From Medicago truncatula (lineage: Eukaryota > Streptophyta > Magnoliopsida > Fabales > Fabaceae): a stretch of 64,000 nucleotides of DNA. The notes under the pieces were generated by a model. That model saw nothing but the letters and a program-made list of their open reading frames with translations, was not told the origin of the DNA and ran no database searches. Below, one piece after another: positions 34,654 to 46,650 of the stretch (its first letter is position 1; the number at the start of each line of letters is the position of its first letter). Made by a program: the position numbers and the translations under genes. The stretch spans positions 13,040,501-13,104,500 of the forward strand of contig NC_053042.1 in the NCBI RefSeq assembly GCF_003473485.1, read 5' to 3'.

Positions 34654-36168
34654 ATGACCTTGTTTCAGTATATTACATTATTTGTAGCAATTCTCTTCAT
34701 CATATCATACAATATATGGAGGCGCAACAAAAATGTACTTGTTCCAAATTGGCCAATAATTGGCATGCTGCCATCCGTTTTGCATAATCAATCCAAAATT
34801 CATGATTTTGCAACCTTAGTTTTGAAACATCATGGTGGCACTTTTCATTTTAAAGGACCTTGGTTTACAAACATTGCCAACTTTATGATCACCAGTGATC
34901 CCATGAATGTGCACCACATCACTAGCAAGAATTTCAGCAACTATGGAAAAGGATCTGACTTCCATGAAATTTTTGAAATTCTTGGTGTTGGTATTTTCAA
35001 TTTAGATTCTAATGAATGGAAACAAGAGAGAGCATTGTTTCATTCATTGCTCAAAAGGAAAAGCTTTGAGATACTCCTTCATCAATGCATTAGAAATAAG
35101 TTAGAGATTTTCCTATTACCATTTCTTGATCATGCATCCAAAGGAGTACAAATACTTGATTTACAAGATATTCTTGAGAGGTTCACCTTTGACATTATTT
35201 GCACTTCTGTATTTGGATTTGATCCTAATTGCCTTCCTAACAATTTCAGTGAGATATCAGATATTTCTTATGTAAAAGCTATATCTGTGACTGAGGATGT
35301 GATCTTGTCGAGGCACTATATTCCAAAATGTATTTGGAAGCTACAAAAATGGTTACAGATTGGTCAAGAGAAGAAGTACAAGGTAGCAAAAGAAAATCTT
35401 CATCAATTCATATACAAATGTTTGAACTACTACAGAAGTGGTGAAGAGAAAAGAAGCGATGATAGTCATCTTTGCTTGCTTAAAGATCTAATGGAGGAAG
35501 GATTGGAAAAGGGGGAAATGGTTGAGAGGTATATTAGAGATACTACAATCAATCTCTTGGTTGCAGGAAATGGAACAATTAGTACAGGTCTCACTTGGTT
35601 TTTTTGGCTGGTTTCAACGCATCCTAGGGTAGATGGTAAAATTATTCAAGAGATCAAAGATAATTGTTTAAAACACGATGAGAATTTTATCGCTAATTTA
35701 GGTGTGGAAGAGCTTGATAAGCTAGTTTACCTTCATGGAGCCATATGTGAAGCCTTAAGGCTATATCCTTCTGTAGCATTTCAGCACAAGTGTGCTATCA
35801 AATCGGATAAACTTCCTAGTGGAGACCATGTTAGTCCAAATACAAAGTTAATATATTCTTTGTATGCAATGGGAAGGATGGAGCAAATATGGGGAGAGGA
35901 TTGCTTGGAGTTTAAGCCTGAGAGATGGATATCAGATAGAGGACAAATTATACAAGTGCCGTCTTATAAGTTCATAGCGTTTAATGCAGGTCCAAGAAGC
36001 TGTCTTGGGAAAGATATTAGTTTTCTTCAAATGAAAATGGTTGCAGCTGCAGTTTTATTTAAGTTTCACATTCAGGTGGTGGAAGGTCACTCAATAATTC
36101 CTAGGGTTTCTATTCTCCTTCGCATGGAACATGGCTTTAAGGTCAAAATTCGTAAAAGATGCATTTGA
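34654..36168 (+). CDS. CYP96A-like cytochrome P450, second subfamily
   Basis: Intronless 504-residue frame. The ATG at 34654 gives MTLFQYITLFVAIL, the same start as the gene at 40842-42380; six codons of upstream open frame begin with TTG and are rejected. Motifs: membrane anchor (about 4-19), NWPIIGMLP (32-40), WFTNI, SDPMNVHHI, FGFDPNC, I-helix VAGNGTISTGLTWFFWL (303-319), ExxR (E366-R369), FKPERW and FNAGPRSCLGK with haem Cys450. Predicted ER aliphatic hydroxylase; substrate unknown. Gly307 replaces the usual acid before Thr308. K-helix region reads YPSVAF instead of the YPPVPF of most relatives. Confidence 0.93.
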   Translation: MTLFQYITLFVAILFIISYNIWRRNKNVLVPNWPIIGMLPSVLHNQSKIHDFATLVLKHHGGTFHFKGPWFTNIANFMITSDPMNVHHITSKNFSNYGKGSDFHEIFEILGVGIFNLDSNEWKQERALFHSLLKRKSFEILLHQCIRNKLEIFLLPFLDHASKGVQILDLQDILERFTFDIICTSVFGFDPNCLPNNFSEISDISYVKAISVTEDVILSRHYIPKCIWKLQKWLQIGQEKKYKVAKENLHQFIYKCLNYYRSGEEKRSDDSHLCLLKDLMEEGLEKGEMVERYIRDTTINLLVAGNGTISTGLTWFFWLVSTHPRVDGKIIQEIKDNCLKHDENFIANLGVEELDKLVYLHGAICEALRLYPSVAFQHKCAIKSDKLPSGDHVSPNTKLIYSLYAMGRMEQIWGEDCLEFKPERWISDRGQIIQVPSYKFIAFNAGPRSCLGKDISFLQMKMVAAAVLFKFHIQVVEGHSIIPRVSILLRMEHGFKVKIRKRCI

Positions 36169-37030
36169 TATAAGCATTACAAGTTTTATAAAGTTCAGAA
36201 TGATTAGTGTGATGCATGTTGTGTGTTTTTAAAATCTGTTTATGTTGCCCTATTTGTCATTGTTAAATAATGTTATTTTAAAACTTCACTATTTTCTAGT
36301 CGTGTGTTGTAACACAGAATGCATATCCTCAATGTTTGGTTGATAAAATTTGCGTAGCTAATATCTGAAGGGAAATCGCAAAATACAATCAAGATAAACA
36401 AATCGGAAATTAAAATTCAAGCCTTCGATTGTTCGTTGTAAATATTCATGAATCAAGGATTATGCGAATTACCAGTTGTAGCTCAGACCCTTTACCGACG
36501 AGAACTGAGACGAATCTCCAACGTTGTTCAACCAACAAAATCTCTATGTAGTCCCATGAAGGCTGAAGTTCCTAACTAAATGATAATCTCCAAATATATT
36601 CAAGATTTCCACTGCATTTTCTTAATTAGAAAGTTAATCTCCAAAATAAACATTACCCAAATTCAAAGTTTACTTACCATTTCAAAATCAGTTTATGATC
36701 CTTAAGAAATGATCTGAAGCCTTGTGTAGGTTTGGACAAGGAAAACCACCTTTAGCAAAAAACTGCAGAATCAATTGTCACTATGTATCATATAACTTGA
36801 GTATAATATAACTTAAAAGTATATGATCGAATAATGTTAAAGTGGAACACATAAAGTTGGTACAATATTAATATGATAAAAAAAAACTATTAATTTGAAA
36901 GAATCCTATATTTAATAATTCATAAGGATTTTGGTTACCTGATTTACATTAAATTAGTCCCTTGTGTTAACAGAAATCCATATAACCTGTGAAAGAAATT
37001 AATAAATACATATGAATCTACACTATTTTT
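36169..37030. other. Intergenic, no feature seen
   Basis: 3' flank of the P450 followed by AT-rich DNA without recognisable genes. Confidence 0.4.
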
Positions 37031-38215
37031 TGAAGGTGCAAAAAACATAAGAGAGGGGTTTCAATTGTGTTGGTCTCTTTTTATGATTGGATAAAAATAA
37101 TGTTGAAAATAAAGAGATAAGGGATGAGAGATGACACAATATATATATTTATTTTGGTTCACCCATAAACTGAGATTACGTTCAGTCCCCTTGCACTTTT
37201 CAAAGGATTCTTCCACATTAATAAAATCCTGATTACAGCAACAACACCAAGACAGCTAGCCCTAGATTTCCTTTACCTCAACCTAGAGGACTTTCTAAAG
37301 GGGGAGCTTTCGCGCAACCGGTAAAATTGTTATCATGTGATTGAAAGGTCATGAATTCAAGTCGTAGAAACAACCAATGTAAATAAAAGAAGGTACGGAC
37401 GTGTACAATACACCAAATGGTTGATGGAACTTTTTCCAAACTCTGCGCATGCGGGAGCTTTAGTGCACTAGACTGTTTTTTTTTTAACCTATCCTAATTT
37501 TAATCGAGAGATTTACAAAAAAATATTACAACATATGTGTTTATACAAACTATAATAGTAAATAAATTTACACAAAAATTAAACACAATACATTATAAGT
37601 GTATCTCTGTTGGTTTTCTTTGACTTTTTCTAATACAAGATGTACAATATAAACAAGATAAAAACAGAGTGCAGTATATTGTATGTGTTTACAGGTTCAT
37701 AACCTACTTCAATCAGAACTTGTCCTATATATAGATAAAGCTTCATGAACGTTAGTGAAGAATCTATTGTCTTTGAATAACTAATTAAATGCACAGATTA
37801 TCTTGATTACGTGCACTCTGCAAACCATATATCCATTCATTTTTATTAATGATGCTCTTAATGAATTTTCTTAGCAAAGAATCCTTGCATGCATCAGTGA
37901 CATGTACTTAATTCAGACACTTGGTACAAGGAATCTCAATCCAGAGGTTTGAATCACATAGTGTTAACTTCCACAAGTTCGACCTTGATCTTGATACAGA
38001 GCTATGTCCTTATATATGACATAAAGCTTCACTTCAAGGTTTAGAGCGTTGACCAAAGTTCATAGAGTTGACTTGGTCGAAAGACAGAATTTCGTTTACT
38101 TAGAATTTTCTACAACTTAAAACCACATTTTTGAGTATCCTTATTGTTCTCATATGCAATTATTTTTCACTTAGATGATATAAAAATCTGTAGGGGTGAA
38201 TATAAAAAAGTAACA
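37031..38215 (-). repeat. Copia LTR-like fossil (SIRE-related end), minus strand
   Basis: The left edge TGAAGGTGCAAAAAACATAA followed by GAGAGGGGTTTCAATTGTGT is the inverse of a SIRE-type LTR end, as seen at 2405-2461. AGTGCAAGGGGACTGAAC on the minus strand also matches the LTR at about 2220. The other end is not clear (estimated at about 38215). It is old, and an Au-type SINE is nested in it. Confidence 0.5.
37300..37485 (+). mobile_element. Au-type SINE
   Basis: Begins GGGGGAGCTTTCGCGCAACC, has the B-box region GGTCATGAATTCAAGTCG, the middle motif GTACAATACACCAAATGG, and the 3' end GCGGGAGCTTTAGTGCACTA plus a T-run. This order matches the widespread angiosperm Au SINE. No clear target-site duplication. 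It lies inside the LTR fossil. Confidence 0.85.
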
Positions 38216-38429
38216 CATAAAAAAATAAATAAAAAATAAAATAAAGGGTTAAATATGTTTTTGATCGCCATAAAATTAGGACTTTCAAAGTTTAGTCCTC
38301 ACTTAATTTTAATAGTTTTTTTAGTCTCTATTAAAAACTTCTGCACTCAGTTTTAGTCCCTAGTAAATTCAAACTTGTTTAATTATGCTTATACTCTCAA
38401 GTTTTTGAACAACTTTTTTCAGATGTGTT
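38216..38429. other. Half of a fold-back or Mutator-like repeat
   Basis: GGGTTAAATATGTTTTTGATCGCC and the following AGTTTAGTCC, TTTTAGTCCC motifs are typical of the ends of dispersed legume MITEs. No partner arm found. Confidence 0.35.
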
Positions 38430-39225
38430 AAGAACATTACTAAAAGTTCAGGCAAATGGATATATAAGGTTAAGCATAATGTTGATGGCTCCATAGAGAG
38501 GTATAAAACAAGGTTGGTTGCCAAAGAATACACATTTTGACACTTACGCTTCTGTTGCTAAGTTAACCACTTGTTATTGCTCTAGCTTCAATCAACAACT
38601 AGTTTTTACATTAGCTAGATGTAAACAATGCATTTTTGCATGGAGAACTTGATTATCGTACCTTAGCACTACCAGACCTGATATAACTTTCATCACCCAA
38701 CAACTGAGCCAATATCTTTATGATCCCACCATTACTCATCACAATGTAGCCTTAAGAATTCTCAGATACTTAAAAGGTTCTCCTAGCAAGGGTTTATTCT
38801 TTCCCATAAATTATTCCATCACTCTCCAAGGTTTCTTACATGCAGATTGGGCTGAATGTCTTGGTACAAGGATATCTATATCTGGTCAATGTTTCTTGTT
38901 AGGACATTCCCACATTTCTTGGAGAACCAAGAAACAAATCATTGTTTCTAGATCCTCATCTATAGCAGAATATAGGGCTTTAACATCATCTACTTGTGAA
39001 CTCCAATGTCTCCTTTATCTTCTTCAAGATCTTTCGTTACTTATTTCAAGCTTCATGTCTTATACTGTGATAATCAAAGTGCACTTAATATAGCTGTAAA
39101 CCCTGTATTTCATGAGAGGACCAAACACTTCGAGATTGACTGTCATATAATCATAGAAAAATTGCAAGCTGGCATCTTGAAGTTTCTCACAGTTTCTTCT
39201 CAAGACAAATTGCAGTTTTCACCAA
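38430..39225 (+). mobile_element. Ty1/copia pol fossil (reverse transcriptase to RNase H)
   Basis: Plus-strand likeness to copia reverse transcriptase, then to the RNase H part ([15 protein letters not shown] and [12 protein letters not shown] motifs). The reading frame is broken many times, and gag, integrase and LTRs are not next to it. Old, inactive. Confidence 0.8.
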
Positions 39226-40841
39226 ATCACTCCTACGTCTTAAATTATTTTAATTTTTCAACCGAAACATAAAAAGTTACAATTTTACTCCGAGTAAATA
39301 TATATTCAGGGGTCAAATACTCTTCCCTAACCTAGGATGGAGTATATTTTTACGTGAATGTGTTTAATGATGTGTCTGAATAGGACCATACGAATACTGA
39401 CTTTTCCATTCATGAAAATGTATACAGTGGACTTCTAAAATTTATTTTGTTGGTTAGAGTAAATTTCAGAGTAGAACCATAAATGTTCATAAATACTTAT
39501 GCTAGTTATAGTGAATGATGAAAACTATTCGATAGTGCACGTAGACACATTCACGTAAAATCAAACACTTATAACAATCTCAGTCGTTCATTGACATCAT
39601 GCATTATAACAATCTCAGTCATTCATTGACATCATGCGGTTGAAGTTTTAACTGCGTCAACCACTTATAATAAATTTCCTAGAATCACCAAAAATCATTG
39701 TGTTTTTGAAAAAACTAATCTTTATTTTATTTTGCTAACGAGTGTACTTCTCTTTAAGGATATTTAATTAAAAAAGTATTCACTAAAAAAAGTTTAATAA
39801 TTAAATTTCAGGTGCATTTAATGCATAAATTTTCATAAAAATTTATCTAAAGTTCTTAAAGAGTGCAATTCGAACATTCATTAGTAGTTACCTTCTTTAA
39901 AAGATCTACGATATTACAGTGTTATCGTGATTTTGACAAATCTATTGATTGTAGGGAAATAATAGATACAATGACAAAATGTATCAAGAAAATTTCTACG
40001 ATACTACATCCCTTGATTTCCGGCAAATAACAAATTTAATTGACTGAGATATTTTCTTGATAAAAACTCTCTAGATAAATAACAATGCTCTTTCCTTAAA
40101 AGAAAAATGCTCTTGATTACTAAATATGTTTTGCGAGTTTACACTCATGAAAATAGAAAAAAAAAAACTAAGGATGAGCAAACATTGTAAATAGGTTAGA
40201 TTAAAAACAAGCAGTTGTCAAATCTTACATTCAAAAGTTTTGTCAAAAATAAAATAAAATCTTTCATTCAAGTTTTAATAAAGGGAAATACTAATAATTA
40301 ATGTCCTTGGAGCACTTGTTTAGAAGCTGAAAGAAGAAATTTATATTTGCGAATTGTGTATTTAACACATTGATTAGCACTTGTCTAAGAAAACTTGTTA
40401 GCGTAACACTTTAATACACAATTTATGTTTGTTAGCATAAACCTCATTGCCTCTTTTGAACACAAAAAAATGTATCAAAGGCTTAATAGTTAACATGTGT
40501 GAAACAAAGGCTTAATAACTATAGAAATATAGAGAATTTGTAATAAATTGACAAAGATAAAGAATTCCTAGGAATTTCTTAATAAAGACTAGAATAAATT
40601 ATCTAATATAAGATGGAATACATAACCCTTTTTATATATCCAAAGTGTAGGTAGATAGAGAATTAACCGAAAATAAACCAAATTGAATACCGGTATTAGA
40701 AAAGAACCAAGGATAACACTAACTTATCATAAACACTAAAGATAAAATGAATATCATTAAACACAAATGGAAAATAAAATGATTGAACATATATCAATGA
40801 GCATTCTTAACTTCAAAAAACTGATAATGTTTATATCAAAT
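39226..40841. other. Intergenic with a 35-bp tandem duplication
   Basis: A 35-bp unit starting TTATAACAATCTCAGTC is present twice in tandem at 39569-39638. Otherwise AT-rich DNA without recognisable genes. Confidence 0.5.
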
Positions 40842-42380
40842 TCATCTTTTACTAACTTTGACTTTGAATCCATGTTCCATGCGGAGAACAATAGAAACTC
40901 TTGGAGTTACAGAATGACCTTCCACAACTTGTATGTGAAACTTCCATAACATAGCAGCTGCAACCATTTTCATTTGAACAATGCTAATATCTTTCCCAAG
41001 ACAACTTCGAGGACCTGCATTAAATGCTATGAACTTGCAAGATGGTACATGCAAAATATGTCCTTTATCTGATATCCATCTCTCGGGCTTAAATTCGAAG
41101 CGATCCTTACCCCATATTTGTTTCATCCTTCCCATTGCATACAAAGAGTATATTAACTTAGTATTTGGTTTAACATAATCTCCACTAGGTAGTATATCAG
41201 CTTTGATTGCACACTTGTGCTGAAATGGTACAGGAGGATAAAGCCTCAATGCTTCACATATAGCTCCATGAAGGTACACTAGTTTATTAAGCTTTTCAAC
41301 TCTTAAATTAGTGACCAAATTATCCTCATGTGATAGACAATTATCTTTTATCTCTTGAATTATTTTAGCTTCCACTATGAAATGAGTTGAAACAAGCCAA
41401 GAGAACCAACTTAGACCTGAACTAACTGTTCCACTTCCTGCAGCTAAGAGATTGAATGCAGTGTCTCTAATATACTTATCAATTTCAACCATTTCCTCAT
41501 TTCCCAAGCCTTCCTTCATCAGTGCCTTTAGCAAGTAAAAATGGCTTTCATCAAAATCTTCACCGTTTCGCAATCTTCTTCTCTCTTCATCACCTTTGGA
41601 ATAATAAGTTATACATTTGGACAAGAATTGGTGAAGATTTTCTTGAGCTACCTTGTACTTCTTCTCTTGACCAATTTGTAGCCATTTTTGTAACTTCCAA
41701 AAGTATTTTGGAATATAGTGCCTAGACAATATTGTATCCTCAATAATCGAAATAGCTTTTACATGAGCAATCTCTGGTAATTCATTGAACTTGTAAGGAA
41801 GGAACCTAGGATCAAATCCAAACAACAAAATGCATGTAATATCAAAGGTAAACCTCTCAAGAATATCTTGTAAATCAAGTACCTGTACACTTTTGGATGC
41901 ATGATCAAGAAATCGTAATAGGAAATTCTCTAGCTTCTTTTGAATGTTTTGTTGAAAGGATATCTCAAAACTTTTCCCTTTGAGCAATGAATGAAGTAGT
42001 GTCCTCTCTTGTTTCCATTCTTCGAAATCCAAATTTAAAATACCAACACCTAAAACATCAAAAATTTCATGGAAATCAGTTCCTTTCCCATAGTTGCTAA
42101 AATTCTTGCTAGTGATGTGATGCACATTCAAATGATCACTGGTGAGGATAAAATTGGCAATGTTTGTGAACCAAGGTCCTTTAAAATGAAAAGTGCCTCT
42201 ACAAAGTTTCAATCCTAAAGTTACAAAATCATGAAGATTGGATTGATTATGCAAAACGAATGGTAGCATGCCAATTATTGGCCAATTTGTTACAAGTACA
42301 TTTTGGTTGCGTCTCCATATATAGTAAAATATGACTAGTAGAATTGCTACAAATAATGTAATATACTGAAACAAAGTCAT
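40842..42380 (-). CDS. CYP96A-like cytochrome P450, second subfamily
   Basis: Intronless 512-residue frame, ATG at 42380, start MTLFQYITLFVAILLV as in the gene at 34654, from which it is inverted. Motifs: membrane anchor, NWPIIGMLP, WFTNI, FTFD, FGFDP, I-helix LAAGSGTVSSGLSWFSWL (312-329), ExxR (E376-R379), FKPERW and FNAGPRSCLGK with haem Cys460. The I-helix again lacks the acid (Gly317 before Thr318), and AGN has become AGS. An insertion of about 8 residues (EERRRLRNGEDF, about 265-276) explains the greater length. It ends KVSKR, without the CI of its relatives. Some usually constant positions differ (TSDHLNVHH for TSDPMNVHH, GKDRFEF for GEDCxEF), so relaxed selection is possible. Confidence 0.9.
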   Translation of the reverse strand: MTLFQYITLFVAILLVIFYYIWRRNQNVLVTNWPIIGMLPFVLHNQSNLHDFVTLGLKLCRGTFHFKGPWFTNIANFILTSDHLNVHHITSKNFSNYGKGTDFHEIFDVLGVGILNLDFEEWKQERTLLHSLLKGKSFEISFQQNIQKKLENFLLRFLDHASKSVQVLDLQDILERFTFDITCILLFGFDPRFLPYKFNELPEIAHVKAISIIEDTILSRHYIPKYFWKLQKWLQIGQEKKYKVAQENLHQFLSKCITYYSKGDEERRRLRNGEDFDESHFYLLKALMKEGLGNEEMVEIDKYIRDTAFNLLAAGSGTVSSGLSWFSWLVSTHFIVEAKIIQEIKDNCLSHEDNLVTNLRVEKLNKLVYLHGAICEALRLYPPVPFQHKCAIKADILPSGDYVKPNTKLIYSLYAMGRMKQIWGKDRFEFKPERWISDKGHILHVPSCKFIAFNAGPRSCLGKDISIVQMKMVAAAMLWKFHIQVVEGHSVTPRVSIVLRMEHGFKVKVSKR

Positions 42381-43007
42381 TGCTCTTAGACTAGGAATTT
42401 GTGATTCAAATTTTTCCTTGTGAGTGATATCTTCAAGAAGAGTATATGGGTATAAATACTAACATTCAAGCATGTGTTTCAATTTGTGTGTATGATAGGA
42501 TATTCAGAATAAGGAGCATTAATGTGGTGACTCGGCTAGTTCTAGAAGTTATTATGACTCACCTTAATCTAGACGATCTAGAAGGTATATTGTTAGGGGA
42601 TAATATCGAGTATGTTAGGGAGTCTATATAAGTATTGTATGCCTTATTATGAGAATGAATGAAAAAATACAATGAATTTATTTTCTTTTATCTTTAACCT
42701 CTCTCGAAATTCTGGAGTGTGATACCTATTCGAATTGGGTCGTATAAGTGTATTATATGATGTATTATATGATGAATAGTATAAGATAGACTTAATGCAT
42801 TTTGAGTCTCCTTGTTATCACAAATCCACAGTTTTAATCATCTTATTTTTAATTAAGAAATTTTGGTCTTTTGATTTTAAATTTTTTAGACAATTTGACC
42901 GGTTACTAATTTTGAACAACATTTTGATGATTTGTCGGTTTTTTTATAACTGCTCACATGAATAAGATGTTTATGTGACGATCACACATAATTTATAATT
43001 TTAAAAT
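42381..43007. other. Intergenic upstream of the minus-strand P450
   Basis: No gene. CTCATATACTCTTCTTGAAGATAT on the minus strand close to the ATG could be leader sequence; no certain TATA box was chosen. Confidence 0.4.
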
Positions 43008-43015
43008 AACTCAAC

Positions 43016-43743
43016 GATATGATTTGCTCATCTGAGAATCTAGAAATAGTTCAACGCTTCATGATGCTGTTGTGAGGACTTTGGAACAATAGAAACGATA
43101 TGATTTGGAACCAAAAACATTTAGTTGCACATGATATATGCTTGAATGTTAACTGGTTTTGGCAGAAGTGGTATGCGGTCCAGGATTTGCGTAACAATGG
43201 CAGACAACAAGCTGATATTGACTTTAATATGAGGTGGCAAATTCCAGAATATGGCAGACTTATGTGTAATGTCGATGCTAGTTTCCACCGAGCTTCGGAC
43301 AAAACCGGGATAGGTTGTTGTGTTCGTAACAATGCAGGTATATTTGTTTCAGCATTAACCTCTTGGACGCGACCGGAACTGTCTCCACATGAGGGTGAGA
43401 CACTGGGGTTGTGGCAAGCTATGTCTTGGGCTTTTAGTAGCGGCTTCCAAAATGTGATATTTGAAACAGACTCCAAGATGCTTGTGGATGCTGTTCATTC
43501 AGATAGTGCAGGTATTCCTAAATTTTATGTCATTGTTTCTAAGATTAGAGGTTTGTTAGCATTACATTACAACTTTGAGGTAAAGTTTGTTCGACGTCAA
43601 GCAAATATGGTTGCTCATACCTTAGCAAAGGCAACCATTTCAAATGTTAATCGTCATGTTTATGATTATGCTCCTCTTTGTATTCAATATTATTTAAGAA
43701 ATGATATGAGCTGAGTTTTGTTTGTTTAAAAAAAAAAAAAAAA
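43016..43743 (+). mobile_element. 5'-truncated LINE ending in an RNase H domain
   Basis: A plus-strand frame of about 204 codons (43100-43714) matches the C-terminal RNase H-like domain of plant LINE ORF2: CNVDASFH (first Asp), HEGETLGLWQA (Glu), FETDSKMLVDA (second Asp), VRRQANMVAHTLAK. An A-tail of about 17 bases follows (43729-43745). AACTCAAC at about 43008-43015 and 43744-43751 fits a short target-site duplication. The catalytic acids are kept, so this part is young, but the rest of the LINE is missing through 5' truncation. Confidence 0.85.
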
Positions 43744-43917
43744 AACTCAACATATTTATGTATAGAAATTAAACTATTTTTAAAGGATTTAATTTGTATT
43801 CACCACAAGAATCATCATAACTCAGCCTCTAGGAAGTGCCACGGTCACGACCATCTCCGTCGTGGACCTTTCCTCTCCTCATGCATCGTCTTGTCTTGTT
43901 AGGGAATGATTTTTTGG

Positions 43918-44515
43918 CTTAAAGACAGTTTTGGTCATTCTATTTTGATGAAATCCTAATTTTAGTCTACCTATTATTTTAGCAAAACCGAAGTTTGGAT
44001 CTCCTGTTTCATAAATTTTTACTATCGATTTGATGATTTGCAAAAAAAAAAAAGGTGACATTGCATTAAAAAAATAGGTAAGTGAAAGTCATGTCATATT
44101 TATATGCATTTTAAATGAAAAAAAAAGGTACTAAATATTGAAATGAATAAAAGGTTTTTTTTTCTTCACCGTTTATTGCTGGACCGGTTGCGTCCAATCC
44201 ATTATGGTTAAACTCACCAACATAAGAAAACAATTCAGATTGAAATGTCATTTTCTAACTTTAAAAACATATAAATATCATATGACTTTCACTTGTCCTT
44301 TTGTTCTAATGTCATGTCATTTAATTTATTGTCACATCAGATTGAAATGTTAAAATTATGTGTTGGTAGAAATTTATGGATCAAGGGTCTAAATTTACAA
44401 TTTTGCTAAAATAAATGGATCAAAATTACACAATTAAAATTAATGAGAAAAAAATGGAGGTTTTGTTAAATAGTGGGACCAAAATTACAATTAAATCTTT
44501 TTAACTGTCTTTCTA
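43918..44515. mobile_element. Diverged fold-back element with TTTTGGTC ends
   Basis: The left region (AGTTTTGGTCATTCTATTTT, ATTTTAGCAAAACC) is inverted at the right (AAATAGTGGGACCAAAATTA, TTTTGCTAAAATAAATGG). The layout fits Mutator-like or similar non-autonomous elements. No clean target-site duplication. Confidence 0.5.
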
Positions 44516-44769
44516 CATATTTCTAACCAATTTTGTATATTTACGAAGCATCATATGATATTGCAAAATGTATTTTAAGTCATATAAAAATTAAAAATTA
44601 TATACATTGGTGACCGGGATACCACCAAAGTTTTTACTAAGGCGAGATTCCACGTAACATCCTATCCATGTCCACATCACTATAAAAATGACACATCATT
44701 AAAATATGGTCATGATGATTGAACTTTTTTTTAAGATAAATTATTGAAATTCTTAAACTCAATCATAAA

Positions 44770-45190
44770 AATTGCTTAATTAAGTCCGTCATTAAGACCA
44801 CCGGTGAGATACACGCGAAATATGTGTAAGATCATCATTAAGACCATCATATTTGCCGACGATCGATGAACTGATCGGATTAACCAACCAAAGTTAGCCA
44901 CAACCATTATATATTGAACAAAAGCAAAAGCCTCCGTAACGGTCGGATGATAATAAAAAGTCATAGCAAAACTCGTCGCTACTTGGACTAAAAAACAAGC
45001 AAGTGTAATTCCTCCTAAACAATAAAATATATTGACATGAGGAGGAACATATTTACTAGTTATATCATCGGCAATCACTTGAATCTCAAGACGTTCTTCG
45101 AACCAATCATATACTTTATTGAGATAGGTAAACCAAAGGACCCCCCCGAGAACCGTATATGAGAATTTCATCTCGTATGACTCAAACAAA
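44770..45190 (-). pseudogene. petB: Plastid petB fragment in the nucleus (NUPT): group II intron end plus exon 2 start
   Basis: Minus-strand 45117 to about 44795 encodes cytochrome b6 from [13 protein letters not shown] (start of petB exon 2) through [19 protein letters not shown] (with the haem-ci Cys) to [14 protein letters not shown], about 108 of 215 residues. Upstream at 45148-45184, CATACGAGATGAAATTCTCA and ACGGTTCTC form a typical group II intron domain V, as in the petB intron, followed by the intron end CTATCTCAAT. Changes at constant sites (ATSFAM for [13 protein letters not shown] for [15 protein letters not shown] for HRWSASMM) and the loss of the second half show a decayed nuclear copy, not a working gene. 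Confidence 0.92.
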
Positions 45191-45462
45191 AATACTAGTA
45201 ATTTGGAAAACGGATATGTGGAATAGAAAGTTTTAAACTTCTTAACTTAATCCTATGATTCCAATCTTTTTTGTAAATAAAAAATGGAAATCCAAAAGGT
45301 ATTATTTGTGTTTATAATGCCCAAAATTTCAAGTCGGCTCGCTCGTCTTTTCTCTTGATCCTTACCGGCCTCTTGAATATTCTATTATTCACCTTATTAA
45401 GACAATCATGCTTGCCGACCATCAATGAACTGGTGATACGATTCAAGATTATTTGAATCGAT
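45191..45462. other. Possible further organelle-derived or rearranged DNA
   Basis: TTAAGACAATCATGCTTGCC and the next bases (about 45399-45430) resemble 44833-44870 (TTAAGACCATCATATTTGCC), a small direct duplication around the petB fragment. A 72-codon minus-strand frame at 45312-45530 is not recognised. Confidence 0.35.
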
Positions 45463-46650
45463 TCAAAAGCCTGGAATGAAGGTTTTATATGCAAAAATGG
45501 TATGCAAGACAATAAGAACACATACGACACAATGGGGCATGGATTGATGGGTGCTTTAACATGATTCTATGCTATACTGCCAAGAACAAAACAATCACAA
45601 AATAAAACTAGTAATAAAAATCATCTAAAAACTATTAAGCAACATTATCAAAACTTAAACCTAAAGCAGTGCAAGCTTCAGCTAAAGGACAAAAAAAACG
45701 GCTAGGTTCCAGCAACTTGTTTTCTTATTTTCTCATTAATAAAAATCTTTATAAAGCACACCATCATTCAAGAGAAACATGAATCTCTCCACAAAATCTC
45801 TCATATTTCTACATGAGGATCAAATCCCAAAAAGATTAAAAGCAGAAAATCAAGATTGTTTGAAAAAGATCACATTCATCTTCTGAACTTTAATTTATAT
45901 TCATTCTTCAACATTATATAACAATAAGAAATACAATTAAGCTTCCACTATTTCTTTGGAATATCCTTTATAGTACATTTGAAAATTTCATATTCACATG
46001 TGTGTGATCAGATTGAACTTAGAGAAACAAAAGTTTGGATTCACCTAGTGTAATCGGTTTGAACTTCAAGAGAGAAAGAGAAATAAAAGTCATTATGATA
46101 TCTAATTGATTGTTAGTAAAAATTAAGATCACAAGAACAATTTTGTAATCAGTTGTAAATCTTCACTAAGAACACACATTTCAAATTCTCACCAGTCATA
46201 CTATATAGAAAAGAGATGGTGATTATGATGAGTATCTTTCGCAGCAAACACCAATAGTTAGCCTTATTTTGTTATGATAAGAATAACTTTTTTGAGGCAA
46301 AAAATATTTAATTTTTGTTTTATTGAAATGTTATATAAGAACACATATTTCAAATGCAGGGGAGTTCTTCTAGCTCGGGCTCAAGGGTGTTCTTCTTTCT
46401 TCCATCTTCGAAATTCTCTTTGAGCTCCTCTAATTCTGGTGGTGATTGTACTAACTCTTCTTTGTTTCTTGATCTAGATCATCATCTATTAGTGAGTTAG
46501 CATTGATAATCACCCATTAATTTCCAAATGGTCAGAATTTCAACTCCTTGTAGCCAGCACCTCCATCAACTCTTCCATTGTTCCCGTCAGGGTCGTTTCT
46601 AAGAATTTGGTGGCATAAAATAAACCTATTATTTGGGTCTTAAATCTTGA
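45463..46650 (+). repeat. Dispersed 1.18-kb duplication, copy 1
   Basis: Matches 59078-60266 in the same orientation over nearly its whole length with few changes and small gaps, starting at AGCCTGGAATGAAGGTT. The match includes the first about 65 bases of the hAT element at 46588, so the duplication came after that insertion. Its origin (host gene or transposon interior) is not known. Confidence 0.88.
46354..46500 (+). CDS. Hypothetical 48-residue frame in the duplicated segment
   Basis: ATG to TAG, Ser-rich: MQGSSSSGSRVFFFLPSSKF, then SLSSSNSGGDCTNSSLFLDL and DHHLLVS. The copy at 59966-60112 has the same length and stop, with a mix of silent and replacement changes. The bases before it (TTTCAAATGCAG) would also fit an intron acceptor, so this could be the last exon of a lost gene. 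No domain, no signal peptide. Coding status is uncertain. Confidence 0.3.
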   Translation: MQGSSSSSGSRVFFFLPSSKFSLSSSNSGGDCTNSSLFLDLDHHLLVS

